DNA of 12,368 bases from an uncultured Planctomycetaceae bacterium (GTDB lineage Bacteria; Planctomycetota; Planctomycetia; Pirellulales; Pirellulaceae). Both the position numbers and the translations under genes were made by a program. Positions 6,858-12,368 of this stretch are shown here, piece after piece. The stretch is taken from contig CALELC010000205.1 of the NCBI GenBank assembly GCA_937904535.1, positions 1 to 12,368 on the forward strand. The letters run 5' to 3'. Positions within the stretch are counted from its first letter, which is position 1; every line of letters starts with the position of its first letter. Below the pieces are notes generated by a model that did no database searches, was not told the DNA's origin, and saw only the letters and a program-made list of their open reading frames with translations.

Positions 6858-7229
6858 CTCGCGATCCGTCCTTGTACGCGCCCTGTTTCGTGGCATGGCA
6901 CCTCCGCGGTGCGCGCCGAGTCTGGCAAACTAGGCCCACATTTTCAACAGCAGTTCCCGCTCAACGTCTTCTCGCACGACCTTTGTTCTTCTCCGTCGAC
7001 GTCATTTGCTAGCGGGATCTGACTTCGTCCAATGCATGAAGCGACTTGGTGCGCGGCCCATGGTCGGTTGCAAACACCTTGTTTTCGTCTGACTTATTTG
7101 GGTAGCTTCTGCCGAGCCGAAGCTGCCAGTCCGCTGCCTGGTTGTTTGACAGGCTTCAGCCCCCCGCGTCCAATCATCAGCGCTACGGGGCCGCATTCGT
7201 GTCCTGCCCTTCAAGCGCGAGAAACGTGA
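6858..7229. promoter_or_regulatory. Divergent gap with candidate promoter for the FkbM gene
   Basis: This 372-base stretch lies between two divergent genes and has no convincing gene. On the plus strand TTGACA (7146-7151), a 17-base spacer and TCCAAT (7169-7174; 4 of 6 matches to TATAAT) make a sigma-70-like promoter. It would give a leader of about 50 bases before ATG 7230. No comparable promoter was found for the minus-strand gene. Planctomycete promoters are poorly defined, so the match is only suggestive. Confidence 0.35.
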
Positions 7230-7928
7230 ATGGAAACGCTGCAAAAAATCGGCCTCGGGATCAAGAGCTTCCGAGATCGCATCACCCGTCGCAGTTACGC
7301 GTTGAATCGCCTCGATCACAAGCTGGATGCGATCATGAGGCTGCGCAACGGCGTGTTTGTCGAGGCCGGGGCGAACAACGGCAAATCGCAAAGCAACACG
7401 CTGTTTCTCGAACGATGCCGCGGCTGGAAAGGGATTCTTGTCGAGCCGATCCCGGAGTTGTACGAAGCGTGCAGAACCTACCGGACCAAGTGCCGGGTGT
7501 TCAACGCCGCACTCGTATCCGACGACTATCCCTCGGATACCATCCAGATGGAATACTGCAACCTGATGTCATTGGTATCCGGTGCGATGAAGACAGAAGG
7601 TGCCGACGCAGAACACATCGCTCGAGGCGCAGAAGTCCAAGGAGTACAACCTTACACGCTCACGGTTCCAGCTCGCACGCTTTCCAGCATCTTAGATGAC
7701 GCTGGAATCCAGCAGATCGACCTGCTGTCGCTCGATGTCGAAGGGTTCGAAGGCAGCGCGCTCCGCGGTCTTGATCTCGACCGCCATGCCCCAACCTACA
7801 TCCTTGTTGAGCAACGTTTTCCCGAAGAAATCGAAAGCTATCTCGGCAGCCGGTATGAGGCGATCGCCGACCTCTCGCACCACGACCGCCTGTACTGCCG
7901 GCGAGATCGTTTGCAGCGAGCGGCTTGA
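7230..7928 (+). CDS. FkbM-family SAM-dependent methyltransferase
   Basis: A 232-residue class I methyltransferase of the FkbM type, which usually O-methylates sugars or related hydroxyl groups using S-adenosylmethionine. FVEAGANNGKSQSNT (43-57) is the SAM-binding glycine loop. GILVEPIPE (68-76) carries the acidic residue that binds the ribose. FNAALV (91-96) is the next conserved segment. LLSLDVEGFEGSALRGL (165-181) is the most diagnostic family block, followed by YILVE (190-194). The length fits the family. GCGAGAAACGTGA precedes the start, a weak purine-rich ribosome site. Its place among glycosyltransferase genes suggests O-methylation of the glycan those genes build; this is inference. 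It is divergent from the GT4 gene and convergent with the HlpA-like gene. FkbM neighbours of HlpA-like transferases are common in my recollection. Confidence 0.9.
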   Translation: METLQKIGLGIKSFRDRITRRSYALNRLDHKLDAIMRLRNGVFVEAGANNGKSQSNTLFLERCRGWKGILVEPIPELYEACRTYRTKCRVFNAALVSDDYPSDTIQMEYCNLMSLVSGAMKTEGADAEHIARGAEVQGVQPYTLTVPARTLSSILDDAGIQQIDLLSLDVEGFEGSALRGLDLDRHAPTYILVEQRFPEEIESYLGSRYEAIADLSHHDRLYCRRDRLQRAA

Positions 7929-8003
7929 AAGCCAGTCACTGCGTTTTGACGATCCAACCCGACGGAGCGTGAAACCTCAAGAGCGAGCCGGCCAGAGCCC
8001 GTA

Positions 8004-8021
8004 GCTGGCAGCCTCGCCAGC
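8004..8021. terminator. Hairpin between convergent genes
   Basis: GCTGGC (8004-8009) and GCCAGC (8016-8021) form a perfect 6-bp stem with a 6-base loop. It lies in the 123-base gap between the FkbM gene and the minus-strand HlpA-like gene. No T-run is present, so the terminator role rests on position. Confidence 0.35.
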
Positions 8022-8051
8022 CAGCGATGTCTCTCTACTTCCGCGTCGCGC

Positions 8052-9032
8052 TCAGGTCGATGCCGAATGATTCACGAACGGCATTTCGCTTAAGCCTACG
8101 ATGCGATGCTTCATTCGCATCAGCGCCCGCTTGAGCTTCGTTACCGAACGTATCACCTGCTTCTTGAATCCCTGCCGCCGCCCTTTGAACGCAAACCAAT
8201 AGGTGAAGTTGTCGGCCTTTTTGTGCACTTCCACTCGTTCCGGGTGCACGATGGGACCGAGGGATGCAACCTGCAGCCGGCTTACCGGGCTCTCTACCTG
8301 GGTATGCGTCGCCTCGGGGCCAAAACCGATGTTGCTCACCAGATTCACGTTGGGTGTGGCAGTCAAACCGCCGTGATACCAGGCGGACGCCTTCCAGGAA
8401 TACGCCCAGCTATCGATCTCGGCGCGATACATCCTGTCAAAGATCTTTTCCCAATAGGACCGCATCCGCCGGTGAGGCCACATCGCCTTCCACTCTTCCG
8501 ATTGTTTCCACTCCGGCCAGAATGACATCTGCGGCTCGTTCTGTTGCCACGCACGTCGCCAAGTGGCCCAGCCCCAACAATGGTTGAATCGCGAAAAGTA
8601 ATACGAAGCATCACCGCGCCGCTTTCCGTTTTGAAAGTTGCTGCCGCTAGCGACCCAGATGCGTTCGTCATTCTCGTAGCGATCGAGCATCGTTTGGCAA
8701 AACGTGTAGAAGTCCGGATGTGGCAAGCAGTCATCTTCTAAGATGATTGCCCGATCCACTTCCGCGAACACCCAGTCCAGCCCGCTTAGGACGCGTTTGC
8801 GACACCCGAGATTGCTATCGGAATAGTTGCGGTGGACACGGCATGGCCAATCGATGTGCTCAACGATTGCCCGTGTTTCCTGGCACCGGACAGCATCGGT
8901 CGGATGGCCCGGACGAGGCCCATCGGCAATGATGAATAGCTCCGCAGGCTGCTGCGTTCTCAGGGCCGCAAACGTCGCCTGGGTCAAATCAGGCCGATTA
9001 AAAATAATGTAAGCAACCGGCACGGAAGTCAT
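8052..9032 (-). CDS. GT-A glycosyltransferase, GT2/HlpA-like
   Basis: A 326-residue nucleotide-sugar transferase with a GT-A fold, of the kind often labelled hemolytic protein HlpA-like. The N-terminus VPVAYIIFNRPDLTQATFAALR (4-25) is the first strand and nucleotide-binding loop. ELFIIADGPRPG (31-42) and HRNYSDSNLGCRKRVLSGLDW (67-87) follow. AIILEDDCLPHPDFYTFC (95-112) carries the metal-binding EDD. FSRFNHCWGWATWRRAW (146-162) and IDSWAYSWKASAW (206-218) are typical of the acceptor-side half. The C-terminal 50 residues are very basic, which could support membrane contact. The start has a perfect AGGAGG eight bases upstream, the clearest ribosome site in the window. The haemolysin name in this family is historical; a glycan role is more likely. 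Donor and acceptor are unknown. Confidence 0.87.
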   Translation of the reverse strand: MTSVPVAYIIFNRPDLTQATFAALRTQQPAELFIIADGPRPGHPTDAVRCQETRAIVEHIDWPCRVHRNYSDSNLGCRKRVLSGLDWVFAEVDRAIILEDDCLPHPDFYTFCQTMLDRYENDERIWVASGSNFQNGKRRGDASYYFSRFNHCWGWATWRRAWQQNEPQMSFWPEWKQSEEWKAMWPHRRMRSYWEKIFDRMYRAEIDSWAYSWKASAWYHGGLTATPNVNLVSNIGFGPEATHTQVESPVSRLQVASLGPIVHPERVEVHKKADNFTYWFAFKGRRQGFKKQVIRSVTKLKRALMRMKHRIVGLSEMPFVNHSAST

Positions 9033-9040
9033 GGTTCAGT

Positions 9041-9046
9041 CCTCCT
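9041..9046 (-). promoter_or_regulatory. Perfect Shine-Dalgarno site
   Basis: Read on the minus strand, TAGGAGGACTGAACC precedes the ATG at 9032. AGGAGG is complete and stands eight bases from the start codon. It fixes the start of the HlpA-like gene and contrasts with neighbours that have weak or no such site. Confidence 0.85.
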
Positions 9047-9633
9047 AGAACATGGCGCCCACAGCTGACGCACGGCAGTCCAGTTGCATCAGCGATCATC
9101 GGGCACTTCCCGGCAGGCCTATTCAACAACTGGGTCGGTTATCAATGTTTTGAATCGTACTGAATGGATGCCGCTGTGAGCCTTTTCTCACCCTTCTGTC
9201 GGGATTCGCCATAAATCCCATGACGATGATCCATTCAAAATTGAGCGTCCTTGTGAATGCGGGACGTGAGCAATCTACCCATTGGAAAGAGCCTAGGAGC
9301 CTTGGTTAAGCGTGGCGAACTGCGAAGTTAAACGTCTGCTCCGGCCCGATCCTAGAACCAATCGACGGCTCTGATCAACCCTGATTGAGCGCCACCTGCT
9401 CGCTAAGCATCACTCCGGACCTGCCGAGCAGTCGATACGCTCTCTGCTGTGCCGACGCAGTCTCGCCCTGTTCCGGAAAAGCAGCCAATCTGGGAAAAAA
9501 AGCGATATTTACGCGGCGGGGCGGAAGCCTTTACCCTGCGCTTGTGGAGCGACACGCCCTACCCGCGGACATAGCGGCGAGTACAGGCAGTGCTAGCGTC
9601 GCATTTGCTGTGCAACGTATTTCTGAGGACCTG
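9047..9633. other. Long divergent gap with nested inverted repeats
   Basis: About 590 bases between two divergent glycosyltransferase genes. No convincing gene was found. The plus-strand frame is open from 9385, but its 83 residues before ATG 9634 do not look like a glycosyltransferase N-terminus. The gap holds a structured patch at 9148-9240. The outer arms are TGAATGGAT (9161-9169) and ATCCATTCA (9229-9237), with TTTTGAAT (9148-9155) and ATTCAAAA (9233-9240) overlapping them. The inner hairpin is GGGATT (9201-9206) with AATCCC (9214-9219), extendable by GTC/GAC after a 2-base bulge. No clear promoter boxes were found. Confidence 0.5.
9625..9629 (+). promoter_or_regulatory. Ribosome-binding site deciding start 9634
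   Basis: GAGGA stands four bases before ATG 9634. The spacing is short but usable. Together with the typical glycosyltransferase opening MSKFILIDQS, it favours 9634 over the longer in-frame start at 9385. Confidence 0.6.
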
Positions 9634-11397
9634 ATGTCCAAGTTCATTCTGATCGACCAGTCACTGCGCAGCGTTGGCGGGCATCCCTGCGATTACGCCT
9701 TGCATGTTTTGCGTGCGGTCGAGCAGCAAGGAGACACGCCTGTCCTGGTGACGCACCAGGATTTTCGCCGGCAAGATTGCGTCCCTCGCCACTGGGCCGT
9801 CCTGCCCTGTTTTCGTCACAGCAGCTACAGCCGCTACGCGCTCTGCAGTTCCGGATCGGGCCTGCCGCCAGTTGGTCTAGAGGCTTCCGAGGAATACGGG
9901 AAATCCGCGGCGTCGGCGGCGAAGCGCTCGATCTGGAACGCCTCCTATCACTGGCACCGCTGGCGCCGGCAGACTCAATTGCGGCGTTTTGGTCTGGCTT
10001 GCGAGCAAGTGTTCGCACAGCACCCTTTAGAACAGGGTGATCAGGTCTTTTTCGCGACGGCATCGGAGTTCGACTTCCTGGCGTTGTCGAAGTTCTTACA
10101 ACGATATCCAGCTGCCTCCAATGCTCGCTGGCACCTCCAATTTCATTTCGGGATTTATGAGGGACGGCCGAGCGAATACGAACAACAACAAACCCGCGCC
10201 GATTGGGTTCGCAGCTACTTTCAAGCAGCGCTGGAGAACGCCGCGGGAATCGATCTGCGGTTCTATAACACTTCTACTGAGTTAGCCCAACAATACAACA
10301 AGCTCGGCCTGGTTGAGTTCAAAGAACTCCCCTATCCCATCAACCCGGCGATGCAGCCTTCGGAAAATCGCCGGGATGAAATCGCCTCGGCACCGCTAAG
10401 AGTCACTTGTGGCGGCGGATTTCGTGCTGAAAAGGGACAGCAAAGCCTCGCACAGGCGTTATCCGAAGTCTGGGAATCGTGTTTTGCCAGCGGGCGCATG
10501 CAGTTGCAGATCCAGGCGAAACGATCCAAGTGGCGGAAACTCCGGTTCCCACACCCTGCGGGCGAGCAGAGTTCGGCTGATCCCACTGAGAATCCGGCTG
10601 TGAAGTTGATTCCCCATCCTTTAGGGATGGAGGATTATGTGCAACTGATACGCGAAAGCGACATCGGCCTGTTGATGTATGACAGCCGGCGATACTATGC
10701 GCGGCGAGCGGGAGTGCTGTGTGAGTTCCTGTGTGCCGGAGTCCCGGTCATCGTTCCGGCCGGATGCTGGCTTTCCGAGCAAATTGCTGAGGCTGGGTTC
10801 GAGCATCTGGATCAACTGGTCAGTAGCGCGGCAACGGCCACCGAGCAGCTTCATGCCTCACGCTTCACGACGGCGGCTGATAAGCCGGGTGTGGTAACGA
10901 CAACCCTCGCTGTTCCTCAGGATGCCGGGGATGCGATCCTAAGCTTTCACGGAGGGCAGGCTCTCGGCAGCTTCTTGCGAATTGAGCTGGAGCAGTTTGA
11001 CGCGGCGGAGCAGAGTCTGTCGACATTCTGTCAGGTGGTGGGGCAGCGGGCTGCTGAGAAATCTCCACGAGCCATGTGGCGGATTGACTCCCGGGCGACG
11101 AGCGTTCGGCTTACGCTGCGCGACGCCTTCGCCGAGGCGACACCAGCCAGCGATGTGCAACTTGATTGGCTGCCACGGGGGCTCGACCGCCCGCTGAGCA
11201 GCGTTGGACTAATCGCCGCCGACGAACAACATTTCGGCAGGTTGCTCCGCGAGATTGGCGATCATTATGCCCATTATCGGCGGTCGGCGCTGCAGTTCTC
11301 TCAGGCCTGGCGGCGTGCACATGATCCGCGGTTGACGGTAGCGCACCTCACGGGCCATACGGATGAATCGGCTGAGCGCGGCGTCCGAGCTGCCTAA
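9634..11397 (+). CDS. GT-B glycosyltransferase with apparent inserted beta-rich domain
   Basis: A 587-residue GT4-like transferase, probably cytoplasmic and part of surface glycan assembly. The N-terminal domain starts MSKFILIDQSLRSVGGHPCD, where the glycine pair fits the nucleotide-sugar fold. LQFHFGIYEGRP (168-179) lies at the acceptor side. The second domain begins with LRVTCGGGFRAEKGQQ (255-270). The donor site is YYARRAGVLCEFLCAGVPVIVP (354-375), with E364 as the key acidic residue. After WLSEQ the fold should run into its last helices, but these appear only at 526-572 (LIAADEQHFGRLLREIGDHY and onward). About 100 residues between (roughly 419-522) show alternating hydrophobic patterns like beta strands and no transferase motif. 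The protein is long for the family (usually 350-420). The last 15 residues are polar and may be disordered. It converges with the GT25 gene. The sugar is unknown. Confidence 0.82.
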   Translation: MSKFILIDQSLRSVGGHPCDYALHVLRAVEQQGDTPVLVTHQDFRRQDCVPRHWAVLPCFRHSSYSRYALCSSGSGLPPVGLEASEEYGKSAASAAKRSIWNASYHWHRWRRQTQLRRFGLACEQVFAQHPLEQGDQVFFATASEFDFLALSKFLQRYPAASNARWHLQFHFGIYEGRPSEYEQQQTRADWVRSYFQAALENAAGIDLRFYNTSTELAQQYNKLGLVEFKELPYPINPAMQPSENRRDEIASAPLRVTCGGGFRAEKGQQSLAQALSEVWESCFASGRMQLQIQAKRSKWRKLRFPHPAGEQSSADPTENPAVKLIPHPLGMEDYVQLIRESDIGLLMYDSRRYYARRAGVLCEFLCAGVPVIVPAGCWLSEQIAEAGFEHLDQLVSSAATATEQLHASRFTTAADKPGVVTTTLAVPQDAGDAILSFHGGQALGSFLRIELEQFDAAEQSLSTFCQVVGQRAAEKSPRAMWRIDSRATSVRLTLRDAFAEATPASDVQLDWLPRGLDRPLSSVGLIAADEQHFGRLLREIGDHYAHYRRSALQFSQAWRRAHDPRLTVAHLTGHTDESAERGVRAA

Positions 11398-11432
11398 GCC
11401 CGAAATGCGCTGACAGGATCGGCCTCGGTCGG

Positions 11433-11460
11433 CTGGCCACAGGGCAACGATCGTGGCCAG
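11433..11460. terminator. Stem-loop between convergent genes
   Basis: CTGGCCAC (11433-11440) and GTGGCCAG (11453-11460) form a perfect 8-bp stem around a 12-base loop. It lies 35 bases after the stop of the plus-strand transferase and 41 bases beyond the stop of the minus-strand GT25 gene. No T-run is present. A shared two-way terminator is plausible. Confidence 0.45.
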
Positions 11461-11464
11461 ATCT

Positions 11465-11497
11465 CGACATGGCCTGAACTCAACATGGCCTGAACTC
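11465..11497. repeat. 16-bp direct tandem duplication
   Basis: Two adjacent 16-base units, CGACATGGCCTGAACT (11465-11480) and CAACATGGCCTGAACT (11481-11496), differ at one position, and a further C continues the period. The repeat is non-coding and sits between the stem-loop at 11433-11460 and the GT25 stop codon. A recent slippage duplication is the simplest reading. Confidence 0.85.
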
Positions 11498-11501
11498 GCG
11501 A

Positions 11502-12239
11502 CTAGGACACGAGTGCCGACCAGGTGGACATTGCTCGGATCTGTGAGCGGTAGATGGGGCGGATGAAATTACGGTAAGCGGTTTCTCGTACCGGCCGCTG
11601 CTTGAGCTGAATCGTGCTGCCGCCGAGTTGATGGGAAACCTCTGTAATCCCAGAGGGTTCCACCACGATCACTGCAACACCGGTCAGCCATGACAGCTGG
11701 AGAAAACTGTCAATCGGACGATCGAAGGTTTCGGTGAGCGCGAGCAATCGCCGAGCGGCTTCGATCCCAACGAGTTGGGCCGTCGCACCCAGCGGCACAA
11801 CAATCGGCTTGCGGGCTGTAATCTGCGGCGGCTGTCCGTCAGTTGCCCCCAGCCCATTCCCCTTGTTGCCAAACTTATAGATCTGGTGGGGAGCAATGCG
11901 TGAAGTCGCCAACTGGAACCCGGGGCCAAATACCGCCAGGTCGATGTCGACGTCATCCTCCAGTATCAATCCCGCGTCCAAGTTGCGATCGACGATCGCT
12001 TGCCAGGCTTTGCGGTGGCTGAGGAAAACGCCGATTTCGCCGGGACGCAGTGCAAAGGGATATCGTGGCCGGTAGAGATAGGGTTGTACCCAGCGATCAC
12101 GCTCTTCAGGGCTTAGCAATCGCCCGTCGACGGCTGACAATTCATGACACACCACCGGACTCAGCGACTTGATCCGTGCTACCTGTGGTTTTCGCTCCGT
12201 CGCGCGATCGAGCGAGATCACAAAGCTTTCAATATTCAT
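11502..12239 (-). CDS. GT25-family glycosyltransferase
   Basis: A 245-residue transferase of family GT25, which includes lipooligosaccharide beta-galactosyltransferases of the LgtB/LpsA type. Expected to add a hexose to a surface glycan. The opening FVISLDRATERKPQVARI (6-23) is the family N-terminus. ELSAVDGRLL (33-42) and LRPGEIGVFLSHRKAW (64-79), with S74 and H75, are conserved blocks. LILEDDVDID (91-100) carries the metal-binding acidic cluster. VVPLGATAQLVGIEAARRLL (147-166) matches the later conserved segment. The length is typical. No Shine-Dalgarno sequence precedes the start (AACAAGCATCTC then ATG). No signal or membrane segment is seen. It is convergent with the preceding transferase gene. 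Activity on a particular sugar cannot be deduced. Confidence 0.9.
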   Translation of the reverse strand: MNIESFVISLDRATERKPQVARIKSLSPVVCHELSAVDGRLLSPEERDRWVQPYLYRPRYPFALRPGEIGVFLSHRKAWQAIVDRNLDAGLILEDDVDIDLAVFGPGFQLATSRIAPHQIYKFGNKGNGLGATDGQPPQITARKPIVVPLGATAQLVGIEAARRLLALTETFDRPIDSFLQLSWLTGVAVIVVEPSGITEVSHQLGGSTIQLKQRPVRETAYRNFIRPIYRSQIRAMSTWSALVS

Positions 12240-12297
12240 GAGATGCTTGTTGAACGTTGGACGGTCTGCCCTGCCCCGGCAAACTCTGGAGCGTCGG

Positions 12298-12368
12298 TTA
12301 GCCAGCCCTGCGGAGCGAGTGGCCTGCGTTTTCCTGACCTTCCCGCAGCGGCAGCACGCTGACCGATT
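12298..12368 (-). CDS. Possible 3' end of an upstream minus-strand gene
   Basis: Reading from the right edge on the minus strand, one frame gives 22 codons ending in TAA at 12298-12300, translating to SVSVLPLREGQENAGHSLRR plus AG. Most third positions are G or C, as in the real genes here. A competing frame stays open and ends in a TGA that overlaps the GT25 start as ATGA, but it is rich in Arg and Gly and less protein-like. Too short to name a product. Confidence 0.25.
   Translation of the reverse strand, partial: SVSVLPLREGQENAGHSLRRAG

Noticed and set aside
9385..9633. 83-residue N-terminal extension of the GT-B transferase
   Set aside because: It is not family-like, and GAGGA before ATG 9634 supports the internal start. 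A signal peptide was considered but no proper hydrophobic core is present.
8017..11156. Shared 14-mer CCAGCCAGCGATGT at 8017-8030 and 11143-11156
   Set aside because: One copy is intergenic and one lies inside a coding frame. A shared 14-mer is close to chance expectation in a 12-kb GC-rich window (about 0.3 pairs without composition bias), and the flanks do not match.
9634..11397. Frameshift or fusion as explanation for the long transferase
   Set aside because: The frame is continuous, and conserved transferase segments occur on both sides of the beta-rich stretch in the same frame, so insertion of a domain is simpler than an assembly error or end-to-end fusion.

Overview
The window looks like chromosomal DNA of a marine planctomycete of the Rhodopirellula/Blastopirellula type. 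This is an inference from several things together: fairly high GC, an archaeal-type phosphoglycerate mutase in a bacterial setting, many cell-surface glycosyltransferases, frequent strand switching, long non-coding gaps, and start codons that mostly lack a Shine-Dalgarno sequence. No rRNA, tRNA, CRISPR array, transposase, phage gene or plasmid gene was seen.

Left part (1-4376), housekeeping genes. A glucose-6-phosphate isomerase gene (pgi, minus strand) runs off the left edge. It is divergent from an ApgM-type, cofactor-independent phosphoglycerate mutase gene (plus strand). The roughly 390-base gap between them holds a nested, nearly perfect inverted repeat (1479-1595) that resembles a REP or MITE element. 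A small DinB/YfiT-like metal-binding protein and a six-helix membrane protein of unknown function follow on the plus strand.

Right part (4377-12368), surface glycan genes. Six genes follow: a GT10-type (fucosyltransferase-like) glycosyltransferase (+), a cysteine-motif GT4 glycosyltransferase (-), an FkbM-type methyltransferase (+), an HlpA-like GT-A glycosyltransferase (-), a GT-B glycosyltransferase with an apparent inserted beta-rich domain (+), and a GT25 glycosyltransferase (-). The strands alternate strictly, so no two adjacent genes can form an operon. Convergent pairs are separated by stem-loops without U-tracts. Divergent pairs share gaps of about 370 and 600 bases. Together the genes suggest synthesis and O-methylation of a surface polysaccharide or glycoprotein glycan. 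No flippase, polymerase or initiating transferase lies inside the window. The 3' end of a further minus-strand gene may sit at the right edge.

No clearly new multi-gene system is visible. The items most worth a second look are the nested inverted repeat between pgi and apgM, the inserted domain in the 9634-11397 glycosyltransferase, a Glu at a position I expect to be a metal-binding His in the mutase, and structured non-coding DNA upstream of several glycan genes.
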